Below, one piece after another: positions 25,955 to 34,617 of a stretch of DNA of 49,190 bases (position 1 is its first letter; each line of letters opens with the position of its first letter). Below the pieces are notes generated by a model. That model saw only the letters and a list, made by a program, of their open reading frames with translations. It did no database searches and was not told the origin of the DNA. The translations under genes and the position numbers were made by a program. The DNA comes from an uncultured Alphaproteobacteria bacterium (GTDB lineage Bacteria > Pseudomonadota > Alphaproteobacteria > Rs-D84), in contig CALXMR010000006.1 in the NCBI GenBank assembly GCA_944389525.1, positions 1-49,190 on the forward strand, in the 5' to 3' direction.

Positions 25955-26947
25955 ATGTCAGACCAGATTGTATTAACAGGCATCAAGCCAACTGGCACGC
26001 CGCATATGGGTAATTATGTTGGCGCGTTAAAGCCGTTGGTTAAAATGGCAAAAACAAACAAAACATTTGTATTTATTGCGGATTTACATGCATTGAATAT
26101 CATTCACGATCCAAAACAAATACAACAGCATACACACGAAATCGCCGCGATTCTGATGGCATTGGGACTAAACCTGGATAACGCAACATTATTCCGCCAG
26201 TCCGATATTGTCCAGGTTTCGCAATTGGCCACGATGCTGATGAATGTCACACCAAAAGGACTGATGAATCGCGCCCATTCGTACAAGGCGGCGGTTGACA
26301 AGAATATTGCAATGGGCATCGATGTTGACGCGGGTGTTAACATGGGATTGTATACATATCCGATATTAATGGCTGCGGATATATTGCTGTATGATACAGA
26401 TATTGTCCCGGTTGGTGCCGACCAGAAACAGCATGTTGAATTTGCGCGCGATATCGCGGGATACTTTAACCATATCTATGGCGAAACATTCAAATTGCCT
26501 GAACCCATGATTGGGGCAGATACGGGGATTATTCCGGGGCTGGATGGCCGCAAGATGAGCAAATCTTACGATAATGTTATCCCGTTGTTTGCGCCAGAAT
26601 CTGAATTGAAAAAGAAAATTATGCGCATTATCACCGACAGCAAATTGCCAGATGAACCCAAAAATCCGGATGAATCCACAATATTCCAACTGTACCGGCA
26701 TTTTGCGTGCGAAAATGAAATCGCCGATTTGCGTGCGAAATTTGAACGCGGTGGTATGGGGTATGGTGATGCGAAAAAGATTTTATTTGAAAAAATAAAT
26801 TCTGTATTATCTGCGCCCCGTGCAGAATACGAACGACTGATGGCAAATACGGCGGAAATAGACGCGGTGTTGGCATCTGGGGCGGCGCGTGCGCGCAGTG
26901 TTGCGGAAAAAACATATGAACGCGTTCATCGTGCAATGTTGGGATAA
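25955..26947 (+). CDS. trpS: Tryptophanyl-tRNA synthetase
   Basis: Class I synthetase, 330 residues, full length. The HIGH-equivalent is TPHMGNYVG (14-22) and the KMSKS loop is GRKMSKSYDN (about 198-207). A Trp-pocket region follows the pattern VGADQKQHVEFARDIA. AAAGG lies upstream of the ATG, and a TATAAT -10 box sits at 25923-25928. Confidence 0.97.
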   Translation: MSDQIVLTGIKPTGTPHMGNYVGALKPLVKMAKTNKTFVFIADLHALNIIHDPKQIQQHTHEIAAILMALGLNLDNATLFRQSDIVQVSQLATMLMNVTPKGLMNRAHSYKAAVDKNIAMGIDVDAGVNMGLYTYPILMAADILLYDTDIVPVGADQKQHVEFARDIAGYFNHIYGETFKLPEPMIGADTGIIPGLDGRKMSKSYDNVIPLFAPESELKKKIMRIITDSKLPDEPKNPDESTIFQLYRHFACENEIADLRAKFERGGMGYGDAKKILFEKINSVLSAPRAEYERLMANTAEIDAVLASGAARARSVAEKTYERVHRAMLG

Positions 26948-26987
26948 TGCTGGTATAATAAAAAACATCAACAGGAAAGGAGAGAAT

Positions 26988-27731
26988 ATGAAAAAAACAT
27001 TAATCTGGACGGGCAGTGTAATTGGTGCCGGCGCCGTGTTGGCACTGTTATTCGGATGGATGGACAAACCGGACGCGCCACGTACAATATCTGTTAATGG
27101 CGAATGTTTGGCCACCGCGCCAAAGGACAGAACTGCAATCACATTGCGCGTGACGACACTGGACAAGTCGGCCGCCACATCAATGAAAATGGCCACGGCC
27201 AAGGTGAACGAAATCACCAATTATTTAAAAAATCAAGATGTCCAGATGCAGACCACTGAATTCAATTCATATGAACGTTCTGAATGGAATCGTGAATTGG
27301 AAAAGTCTGTTGTGCTGGGCACAGAAACAACCATCGCCATAGAGGTTTCGGCCGACAACATCGAAACAATTGAAAAAATCTTGACCCAGTTTGCAGGCCA
27401 AGAGGATGTTTATTCTGAAAACCTGCGCATGTACACCAGTGCCGAGGCAATGAAACCAATCCTGGAAGATTGCCTGGGGGCTGCGGTTGAAAATGCGCGT
27501 GAACGCGCAAATGCATTGGCGGCGGGCGATGGTCGCAGTGCCGGCAAAATGTTAAACGTTTCATACAGTGTTGGTGGGTCATCTGCGATACAGCCGCGGT
27601 CATCAAACTTTTTAACCGCGTCTGCCAAGATGGCGGTTGCCGATGCCGAGGCTTTTTCCGCCGCCGGCAGCATTGTTGCCAAGGATACCGAAGTATCAGT
27701 CACTGTGTCTGCAACATTTGAAATAAAGTAA
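26988..27731 (+). CDS. SIMPL-domain (DUF541) exported protein
   Basis: 247 residues from ATG 26988 (AAAGGAGA upstream); the frame extending to 26889 overlaps trpS without a ribosome-binding site. An N-terminal hydrophobic anchor or signal (about 4-23) precedes the SIMPL domain, with ISVNGECLATAPKDRTAI at its start and a closing strand VSVTVSATFEI. Members are envelope proteins of uncertain role. It lies 9 bases upstream of xerC. Confidence 0.85.
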   Translation: MKKTLIWTGSVIGAGAVLALLFGWMDKPDAPRTISVNGECLATAPKDRTAITLRVTTLDKSAATSMKMATAKVNEITNYLKNQDVQMQTTEFNSYERSEWNRELEKSVVLGTETTIAIEVSADNIETIEKILTQFAGQEDVYSENLRMYTSAEAMKPILEDCLGAAVENARERANALAAGDGRSAGKMLNVSYSVGGSSAIQPRSSNFLTASAKMAVADAEAFSAAGSIVAKDTEVSVTVSATFEIK

Positions 27732-27740
27732 AACGATAAA

Positions 27741-28661
27741 ATGAATGAACTGGTCGCCGAATTCATAGAATATTTAACACAGACGAAAAATTATTCTGTG
27801 CACACGGCGACCGCGTATGAAACAGATATTCGTGATTTTATAAACTTTTACGAAAACTATATTGGCGCGGTTGTCGGATTGGGCGAAATTGCACGCGCCG
27901 ATGCGATTTGTTTCCGTGCATGGATGGCGGATCGCGGGCGGCGCGGGTTGGTGCATAAATCAACAGCGCGGGCGTTATCGTCTGTGCGCGGGTTTTATAA
28001 ATATTTGGCCAGGCATCATAATATACAAAACAGTGCAATTGGCCTGATTTCATCACCGCGTGTTCCGCGTAAATTATCCAAGGCCATTGATATCGGCGAT
28101 GTTCATGATATGCACAACGCAATTCGTGATATTGATGAACGCGCGCCGTGGATTGCTGCGCGTGATTGGGCGTTGGTTATGCTGATATTTGGTTGTGGCC
28201 TGCGTATATCCGAAGCGTTATCATTAAAAAACATTGATGTTCGTGGGCGACCAGATGCGTTGCGCATATTGGGCAAGGGGTCCAAAGAACGAATTGTTCC
28301 GATACTGCCGCCTGTTTTGGATGCGATTGAAAAATATACGCGCCTGCGACCATTTGGCACGGCACCAGATGATCCACTGTTTCGCAGTGTTCGCGGTCTG
28401 CCCATGACGGCGCGCATGGCAGAAAAAGTCATTGAAAAACTGCGCCATTATTTACAGTTGCCCGATTATGTAACCCCGCACGCATTGCGCCATACATTTG
28501 CAACCGCGATGTTGGGCGGTGGCGCAGATTTGCGCAGTTTGCAAGAATTACTGGGGCATTCGTCCCTGTCCACGACACAGTTGTATACGCGGGTAAATAT
28601 GTCCGAAATCCAGAACATATACGAACACGCGCATCCCCGCGCGCGCACAGATGATAACTAG
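27741..28661 (+). CDS. xerC: Tyrosine recombinase XerC/D type
   Basis: Resolves chromosome dimers at dif with a partner Xer. 306 residues: N-terminal SAM-like core-binding domain (about 1-90) and a catalytic domain. The catalytic residues are all visible: R in GLRISEAL (about 155), K in GKGSKER (about 179), H-x-x-R in HALRHTFA (about 246-249), H in LLGHSSLSTT, and the Tyr nucleophile in TQLYTRV (about 280). Context and length fit a housekeeping Xer rather than an integrase. XerC versus XerD cannot be decided by eye. Confidence 0.9.
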   Translation: MNELVAEFIEYLTQTKNYSVHTATAYETDIRDFINFYENYIGAVVGLGEIARADAICFRAWMADRGRRGLVHKSTARALSSVRGFYKYLARHHNIQNSAIGLISSPRVPRKLSKAIDIGDVHDMHNAIRDIDERAPWIAARDWALVMLIFGCGLRISEALSLKNIDVRGRPDALRILGKGSKERIVPILPPVLDAIEKYTRLRPFGTAPDDPLFRSVRGLPMTARMAEKVIEKLRHYLQLPDYVTPHALRHTFATAMLGGGADLRSLQELLGHSSLSTTQLYTRVNMSEIQNIYEHAHPRARTDDN

Positions 28662-28739
28662 CCAGACTGGCGACAAACATCGGTATTTTTATACTTGCTT
28701 TTCAATTCGGTTTTATATACAATACCCCACACAATCAGC

Positions 28740-28828
28740 GGAGCGTTGGCAGAGTGGTAATGCAGCGGATTGCTAATCCGTGACCGTGTTATAGCGGTCC
28801 ATAGGTTCGAGTCCTATACGCTCCGCCA
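28740..28828 (+). tRNA. tRNA-Ser (anticodon GCU)
   Basis: Acceptor stem ggagcgt / acgctcc, anticodon loop attGCTaat within cggatt...aatccg, a long variable arm typical of serine tRNA, T arm ggttcgagtcc, discriminator G and an encoded CCA (28826-28828). 89 bases. Confidence 0.96.
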
Positions 28829-28833
28829 GGAAT

Positions 28834-28858
28834 TTTCCCACTGTATGTGGGATTTTTT
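28834..28858 (+). terminator. Terminator after tRNA-Ser(GCU)
   Basis: tcccac - tgta - tgtggga - ttttttat, 5 bases after the encoded CCA. Its end meets the stop codon of the converging gene. Confidence 0.8.
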
Positions 28859-29204
28859 ATATTTCTGGCTGGTACATGCGTTTTATTTGCGCAAAATATT
28901 TAATGTTGGCATCATACAATCGTTTATATCGTGCAGATTTACGTGCTTTATAACTGGCCTGTTTTTGTTTGTAAAATTTTTGTGCCATATCATATGATGT
29001 AAATTCACGTGATAACGTGTCAAACTGTTCATCCATTATCAGGTGGCCACGTGTCCCCAGCACAGGAATACGATAAAATACAGTAATTATAACCTGACCT
29101 GATTGGTATTTTGAAATCTGGTTACGTGGAATAAAAATTAAATAGTTTTTAGTTGCCAAACGGCATGACATGGTTGGTTTGCAATCATTTGAACGCAATG
29201 ACAT
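28857..29204 (-). CDS. Hypothetical protein, basic and Tyr-rich
   Basis: 115 residues. AAAGGAAA 5-6 bases before the ATG supports the start. The first half looks like a beta-rich domain (NYLIFIPRNQISKYQSGQVI); the second is a basic helical region (FYKQKQASYKARKSARYKRL). No known family recognised, no signal peptide or membrane segment. It is a lone gene facing tRNA-Ser(GCU). Confidence 0.65.
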   Translation of the reverse strand: MSLRSNDCKPTMSCRLATKNYLIFIPRNQISKYQSGQVIITVFYRIPVLGTRGHLIMDEQFDTLSREFTSYDMAQKFYKQKQASYKARKSARYKRLYDANIKYFAQIKRMYQPEI

Positions 29205-29425
29205 TATGTTTCCTTTATCTGTCTGTCAGATTACAAAATTACATATAAAAGTCCATAAAAAATACCAGTTGCAAATTCGCGTGATATAATATACCATATT
29301 TAACATGAAAAAGTTTTTATCTTGTTACTGTCGCAGATAATTTTCTTTGCCACGGCAAACGTTTCTGTTTGCAAAAAATCAATCGTTTTAATAATATTTC
29401 GAACATTACAAAAAGGATGCGTATA
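29205..29425 (+). promoter_or_regulatory. Leader and promoter region of cysS
   Basis: An extended -10 (TGATATAAT, near 29282-29290) lies about 135 bases upstream of cysS. The leader holds a hairpin gcaaac/gtttgc followed by six A (about 29355-29377). No T-box or other known riboswitch motif is seen. Confidence 0.35.
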
Positions 29426-30850
29426 ATGACAATCAGATTATTTAATACCATGTCTAGAAAGATAGAAGAATTCACACCGCTGGCAGAAGGGAAGGTTGGT
29501 TTTTATAGCTGCGGTCCAACTGTATACCATTATGCACACATAGGAAACCTTCGTTATTTTATACAAAATGATGTATTAAAGCGTATGTTGACAGAAAATG
29601 GTTATAAAGTAACACACGTTATTAATATAACAGATGTTGGGCATTTAACAAGCGACGCTGATTCTGGTGAAGATAAAATGGAAAAAGGGGCAGCACGTGA
29701 CAATAAATCCGTTTGGGAAATTGCAAAATTCTATAAAGATGAATTTTTACGTGATTTTGACGATTTGAATCTTATACGTCCTACTTATATGCCTCACGCT
29801 ACAGAATACATTCAAGAGCAAATTGATTTAATAAAACAATTAGAAGAACTTGGTTATACTTATGAAATAGAAGGTGATGGAATTTATTATGACACCAGCA
29901 AATTTGTAGGATATGGCAAGTTAACCGGTGGCAGCCTATCTGGCAATCGTGCAGGTGCCAGGGTAGAGTTCAATTCGTTAAAAAGAAATCCTACAGATTT
30001 TGCGTTGTGGAAATTTTCACCAAAAGATGAAAAACGTCAAATGGAATGGGATAGTCCTTGGGGTGTAGGCTTCCCGGGCTGGCATACAGAATGCTGCGCA
30101 ATGAGTATGAAGTTGCTTGGTAATCATTTTGATATTCATGCTGGTGGTGAAGACTTATCTCGTATTCATCACAATAATGAAATTGCACAATCAGAACCAA
30201 TTGTTGGGGCACCATGGGTTAAATATTGGATGCATACCAGCTTTTTAGTAGATAAAAGCGGTGAAAAGATGAGTAAATCAAATGGCGAGTTCTTAGGAAT
30301 GGAAGCTATACGTAGTCGTGGTTTTGACCCAATGGCTTATAAATATCTTGTTTTATTGAGTCATTTTCAAGCACAGCTTGCTTTTTCATGGGAAGGTCTT
30401 GAGTCTGCTTCTAACGGTTATAAAAATATTGTCAAGAAGCTTGCTACTTTATTAAGTGAAACAGACAAAGGTACAGTTGATAAAGCAGTGTATGATATTT
30501 GGCATGACAAAATGTTATCAACACTGTCTGATAATATGAAAACCGCAGAAACGCTGGTAATTGTGCAAGATTTGTTAAAAAATTCTGACATAAATCCTGC
30601 AACTAAAATTGCTTTGTTTGAATTTGTTGATAGATTGTTGGGTTTACAGTTTATTGACAGGGCGAATAAGCTAAATAGTCTGGAATCAGAGGTCGCACCA
30701 GCAGAAGTTCAAGCCTTAGCAGATGCACGTACAAATGCCAAGAGTGAGAAAAACTGGGCGCTAGCAGATGAACTTCGTGCACAAATTGATGCCGCCGGTT
30801 GGAACATTATAGATACACCAAATGGGTCGAAACTGGTCAAAAAAATATAA
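29426..30850 (+). CDS. cysS: Cysteinyl-tRNA synthetase, atypical and probably acquired
   Basis: 474 residues from ATG 29426 (AAAAAGGA upstream). Class I CysRS: SCGPTVYHYAHIGNLR carries the HIGH motif and the first zinc Cys, GWHTECCAMS the second, HAGGEDLSRIHHNNE the histidine ligand region (usually GGxDLxFPHHENE), and EKMSKSNG the KMSKS loop. The signature variants are unlike common proteobacterial CysRS. Codon use also differs: CTT for Leu, TCT and GCT are frequent here and rare in neighbours, and the gene is more AT-rich. Replacement by horizontal transfer is the likely explanation. Confidence 0.95.
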   Translation: MTIRLFNTMSRKIEEFTPLAEGKVGFYSCGPTVYHYAHIGNLRYFIQNDVLKRMLTENGYKVTHVINITDVGHLTSDADSGEDKMEKGAARDNKSVWEIAKFYKDEFLRDFDDLNLIRPTYMPHATEYIQEQIDLIKQLEELGYTYEIEGDGIYYDTSKFVGYGKLTGGSLSGNRAGARVEFNSLKRNPTDFALWKFSPKDEKRQMEWDSPWGVGFPGWHTECCAMSMKLLGNHFDIHAGGEDLSRIHHNNEIAQSEPIVGAPWVKYWMHTSFLVDKSGEKMSKSNGEFLGMEAIRSRGFDPMAYKYLVLLSHFQAQLAFSWEGLESASNGYKNIVKKLATLLSETDKGTVDKAVYDIWHDKMLSTLSDNMKTAETLVIVQDLLKNSDINPATKIALFEFVDRLLGLQFIDRANKLNSLESEVAPAEVQALADARTNAKSEKNWALADELRAQIDAAGWNIIDTPNGSKLVKKI

Positions 30851-30862
30851 TTTTTATCTTGA

Positions 30863-30893
30863 ATCTGTATGCCAAAAATCCGGCATACAGATT
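30863..30893 (+). terminator. cysS terminator
   Basis: Stem ctgtatgcc / ggcatacag with an 8-base loop, followed by the AT-rich tract tttatata. The T run is broken, so efficiency is uncertain. Confidence 0.55.
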
Positions 30894-30907
30894 TATATAA
30901 AAAACTC

Positions 30908-30936
30908 TTGAATTCAGGGCAATTTTGGTGTATATT
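30908..30936 (+). promoter_or_regulatory. Promoter of trcR (and perhaps rpoD)
   Basis: TTGAAT (30908-30913), 17 bases, TATATT (30931-30936). A short leader with AGAGGAAA leads to the trcR ATG at 30964. Confidence 0.65.
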
Positions 30937-30963
30937 GCACCCCAGCAACAAGAGGAAACTTCT

Positions 30964-31497
30964 ATGAATTACCCATACATGCCCAAATCCACTGCGTTGT
31001 GGTTGATTGAAAACACTGCACTAACATTTGAACAAATTGCTGATTTCTGTGGTCTGCATGAATTAGAGGTTAAAAATATCGCTGATGCAGAAACATATAA
31101 AATCCAGGGTTTAAACCCAATTTTGAACGGTCAATTAACCCGTGAAGATATCGCCCGGTGCGAAGCGGATCCGTCCGCACGCCTGCAATTACGCGAAGAA
31201 ATTGTCTTGGCGCAAAAGGCGCAAAATAAAAAGGGCGTTGGTTACACACCAAAATTGCATCGTCAAAACAGATTGGGTGGTATTTTGTGGATTATCAAGA
31301 ACTATCCAGAATTGTCCGATGGTCAAATTGCCCGCCTGATGCGCAGCACGAATCCAACGGTCGCATCGGTTCGCAACAAAACGCACAAATCGTATTCATT
31401 GATACAGATTCAAAGTCCGATTGTTTTGGGATTGGTGTCGGAATCCGCACTGCATGATGCAGTGGCCAAGGCGACCAAGGCAACCAAAGCAAAATAA
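30964..31497 (+). CDS. trcR: Cell-cycle transcriptional regulator TrcR (DUF1013)
   Basis: 177 residues from ATG 30964. It matches the alphaproteobacterial DUF1013/TrcR family from end to end: MPKSTALWLIENTALTFEQI, FCGLHELEV, NGQLTREDIARCEADP and NYPELSDGQIARLMRSTNPT, each a helix-turn-helix-like unit. TrcR associates with transcribing RNA polymerase in Caulobacter. Here it is 43 bases upstream of rpoD, tying it to the transcription machinery. The C-terminus is a short Ala/Lys/Thr tail. Confidence 0.92.
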   Translation: MNYPYMPKSTALWLIENTALTFEQIADFCGLHELEVKNIADAETYKIQGLNPILNGQLTREDIARCEADPSARLQLREEIVLAQKAQNKKGVGYTPKLHRQNRLGGILWIIKNYPELSDGQIARLMRSTNPTVASVRNKTHKSYSLIQIQSPIVLGLVSESALHDAVAKATKATKAK

Positions 31498-31540
31498 ACA
31501 GACAACAAAATAAAAACCTTTTTAATCCGGGGGCTTCTTT

Positions 31541-33622
31541 ATGGCAAAAAAACTAGATGCGGCAACCAAACTGTTAATTGATTCATTGCCGGAAAATCTG
31601 CAAAAACTGGCAACCAGCGCAGTAGAGGTTGGCTATCTGTCCAAGATGGATTTTGAAACCGCAACCGAAGCGGACGAAGTTCCCACAGATGAACAAGAAG
31701 AAGTCTTGGATTTTTTTCAACAGGACTTGGGTCTGGAAGTGTTGGAGACGGACAATTTTGCCCGCGATATGGAAAAGTATTATGACGATGATTCTGATGA
31801 ACCAACCGATAAAACCCGCAATTTGTTGAATGCAGACGCCGAACAGGTCGATGTTAACGATGATGATTATGAACATTATGCGAAACAGTTGGAACGCAGT
31901 CAAACAGGCAACCTGGTTCTGGGGGTCCAGGATTCTGTACAATCATATTTAAAGCAAATTGGCACGGTACAATTATTGACCGCCGCAGGCGAGGTTGCAA
32001 TCGCCCAGCGGATAGAGGCTGCATCCCGGCTGATGGTCTATGGCCTGTGCGAAAGTCCGATGACAATCCAGGCGATGTTAGACTGGTATCAACAGTTGCA
32101 GAACGAAGATATTCGGTTGCGTTATATTGTAAATCTGGAAGTGATGTATTCCAGTGATTCTGAACAAAAATCATTGGCGGCATTGTCCGAAGCCATGAAG
32201 TCCAAAGGGGTCGAACATGTCGATGAACTGGACGATGATGATTTAGATGACTTGGCGGAATCCACCGCGTCTGATGAAGACGATGATGACGAAGACGATA
32301 TGGACGATGATGGTATCAAGAAAGAAGATACCCCACGCGGCACATCTGGCGTACCAATCCCTGTAATGGAAGAAGCCTTGATGCCGATGGTTATGGAATT
32401 GTTCAGCAAGATAAAGCGCATATTTAACGGCATGCAGAAGTTACAGGCCATGCGTCTGGAAAATCTGTTAACATCATCTAAGCCAGATGATGCGTTGGAA
32501 AAGAAATACACAAAAATGCGGTTGTCGTTGTTTGAACACGTCAGCAAGATTCGTCTGAACGATGACCGCGTGTCCGAAATATTGGAACAATTGACCAAGC
32601 GCGATCAATTGTTGATGGGATTAGAAGGCAAGCTGTTGCGTTTGGCAATGGCGAACAAGATTAAACGCGAAGATTTTCTGGCAGAATATACCGGCAATGA
32701 AATTAACCGCAATTGGGTCAAGAAATTGATGCGCCATAAAAATCCGGCATGGGCGGCGTTCGCCAAAAAGCACGAGAAAGATATCTTGAAAATCCAAGAA
32801 GATATCACTGCAATTGCCCAAGAAACGGGCCAGCCCACCGGTGAATATAAAAAGGTTGTTGAATTGGTCCGCCGTGGTCAGGCCGAAGCCGCCCGCGCAA
32901 AACGCGAAATGATAGAGGCGAATTTGCGTCTGGTTATAAAATTTGCCAAAAAATCCAGCAATCGTGGCCTGGGGTTGGATTTTTCTGACCTGGTCCAGGA
33001 TGGAAACATCGGGCTGATGAAGGCGGTAGATAAATTCGATTATCGTCTGGGGAACAAATTTTCTACATATGCAACCAACTGGATACAACAGGGCATATCG
33101 CGCAGCATTGCTGACCAGGCGCGAACCATCAGAATCCCTGTGCATATGATTGACAATATTCACAAGATACAGCGTGCCACACGCCAGTTTATGCACAAAT
33201 ATGGACGCCAGCCGACCGCCGAAGAACTGTCTAAAATCATATATCTGCCGGTGGACAAGATTCACAAGGCGATGAAGGTCAATCTGAAACCAATTTCATT
33301 AGAGGCCCCCGTTGGCACCGAAGACGACAGCAGCCGCATCGAAATCATTGCAGACGAAACCGCAAAAAATCCATTCGTATCGGCGGCGCAAAAGAATTTG
33401 CGTAAAATCGTTACACAAATTTTATCTGAACTGGATCCAAAGGAAGAAACCGTCCTGCGCCAGCGTTTCGGGATGAGCACTAATAAAACCAGCACACTGG
33501 AAGAGGTTGGGGAATACATCGGCGTTACCCGTGAACGCATTCGCCAAATTGAGCAAAAGGCATTAAATAAATTAAAACATCCAACGCGCGCGCGTAAATT
33601 ACGCAGCTTTTTGGAAGATTAA
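31541..33622 (+). CDS. rpoD: Primary sigma factor RpoD, divergent in region 2
   Basis: 693 residues. Acidic region 1.1; region 1.2 ([20 protein letters not shown]); an insert with a long Asp/Glu run (about 230-262); then regions 2-4. Region 2.3-2.4 reads [20 protein letters not shown] against the near-universal [20 protein letters not shown]. The first melting Trp (W433 of E. coli) is Asn513, R436 is Gln516 and T440 is Ser. There is also a two-residue insertion before region 2.2 ([11 protein letters not shown]). Region 4.2 ([14 protein letters not shown]) is normal. The start follows a GGGGG stretch. Second gene after trcR. Confidence 0.97.
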   Translation: [693 protein letters not shown]

Positions 33623-33631
33623 CAATAACGC

Positions 33632-33654
33632 ACCCCGCCATACGGCGGGTTTTG
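33632..33654 (+). terminator. rpoD terminator
   Basis: cccgcc - atac - ggcggg followed by only four T. Confidence 0.65.
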
Positions 33655-33675
33655 CAATTAATAACAGGATAAATT

Positions 33676-34365
33676 ATGCAAACAGGATATATGATTGCCG
33701 TCGAAGGTACCGATAAATCGGGTAAACATACCCAGGTTATGAATATTATTAATTACTTGCGCGAACGCAGAATTTCCGCAGAAACATTGGATTTTCCACA
33801 ATATAATGCATTTTTTGGTCAAATGATAAAAAATTATTTAGGCGGAAAATTTGGTGGCACGCATGATTTGCCTGCTGAATATACAATGTTGCCATACGCG
33901 CTGGACAGATTACAATTCCAGCCACAAATATCACAATGGTTGCGTGACGGGAAATGGGTAATTTTGGACAGATATACATACAGCAATGCTTTTTCTGTTG
34001 CAAAATGTCCGCGCGAACAATGGGATGAAAAAATAAAGTTTATGGAAGAACTGGAATTTAATCAAATGGGCATTACGCGCCCAGACCACAACATATATTT
34101 ATACCTGGATCCGCGTGTCGCATATGGAATGCGATACCTGGGGCTGAAACCACATCAAAATGGCAAACCCGATATGCACGAAAGCGATTTTAAATTATTA
34201 TATGACACATCAAATGTATACAGACAAATTGCAAACGCAAATCCAAACACATGGACAATTATTAATGAAATGAAACCCGATAATACGCGTATGACAATAA
34301 ACGAAGTATTCGAACATGTACGCGCGACAATAGACAGATTAATTCGCAGACAATTTGCCCGATAA
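33676..34365 (+). CDS. tmk: Thymidylate kinase
   Basis: Phosphorylates dTMP to dTDP. 229 residues: P-loop EGTDKSGKHTQ (10-20), LDFPQYNAFFG for the dTMP site, DR-Y motif LDRYTYSN (about 97-104) and a lid region. The P-loop places Lys-Ser before GKH, more like the TMPKs of the eukaryotic/viral kind than the E. coli type. AACAGGAT precedes the ATG. Confidence 0.88.
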   Translation: MQTGYMIAVEGTDKSGKHTQVMNIINYLRERRISAETLDFPQYNAFFGQMIKNYLGGKFGGTHDLPAEYTMLPYALDRLQFQPQISQWLRDGKWVILDRYTYSNAFSVAKCPREQWDEKIKFMEELEFNQMGITRPDHNIYLYLDPRVAYGMRYLGLKPHQNGKPDMHESDFKLLYDTSNVYRQIANANPNTWTIINEMKPDNTRMTINEVFEHVRATIDRLIRRQFAR

Positions 34366-34370
34366 TCTTC

Positions 34371-34399
34371 TTGTTATAAGATTAAAAATTTGATAAAAT
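34371..34399 (+). promoter_or_regulatory. Promoter of the structured RNA / secreted-protein operon
   Basis: TTGTTA (34371-34376), 17 bases, TAAAAT (34394-34399). Start of RNA expected near 34406, within the first hairpin. The end of tmk is only 6 bases upstream of the -35. Confidence 0.6.
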
Positions 34400-34400
34400 A

Positions 34401-34603
34401 TACCCTGATATGATGTGTTATCATATCGGGGTATAGCAACCCGTAATTCGAGGGCATCGATTCTTGTCCAAGAACCGATGAAAACACTCCTGCTTATATC
34501 AGGCAGGAGGATGGTGGAATAACCAAATACACCATACTATTGTCTCTCGAATATAGTTGCTAACCTCCTGCCACCGTAAGAAAAATCGGTGGTTTTATTT
34601 TGT
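34401..34603 (+). ncRNA. Unassigned multi-hairpin RNA ending in a terminator (leader RNA or riboswitch-like)
   Basis: A 12-bp or longer hairpin (34403-34414 with 34420-34431) is followed by a multibranch domain. It is closed by tagcaac/gttgcta (34434-34440 with 34556-34562) and attcgag/ctcgaat (34446-34452 with 34546-34552). Inside are three hairpins: catcg-a-ttctt/aagaa-c-cgatg (34455-34480), ctcctgc/gcaggag (34487-34509) and atggtg/caccat (34511-34535). ggcaggagg (34502-34510) is also a perfect complement of cctcctgcc (34564-34572), which touches the 5' arm of the terminator ccaccg/cggtgg (34571-34592, then ttttatttt). The RNA can therefore switch between two pairings, as an attenuator or riboswitch would. 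I match it to no known class. Confidence 0.65.
34571..34603 (+). terminator. Terminator at the end of the structured RNA
   Basis: ccaccg (34571-34576) with cggtgg (34587-34592), then ttttatttt, only 14 bases before the next start codon. Being upstream of the operon it can end an independent RNA or attenuate the genes downstream. Confidence 0.8.
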
Positions 34604-34617
34604 GGGGATGGGGCAAA

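Noticed and set aside
27741-28661. XerC-like gene as an integrase of a mobile element at tRNA-Ser(GCU)
   Set aside because: Length, core codon use and housekeeping neighbours fit a chromosomal Xer, and no repeat of the tRNA end was found nearby.
34401-34603. tmRNA or cobalamin riboswitch identity
   Set aside because: There is no tRNA-like T arm, CCA end or tag reading frame, and the B12-box consensus is not met. The terminator plus alternative pairing fit an unassigned leader better.
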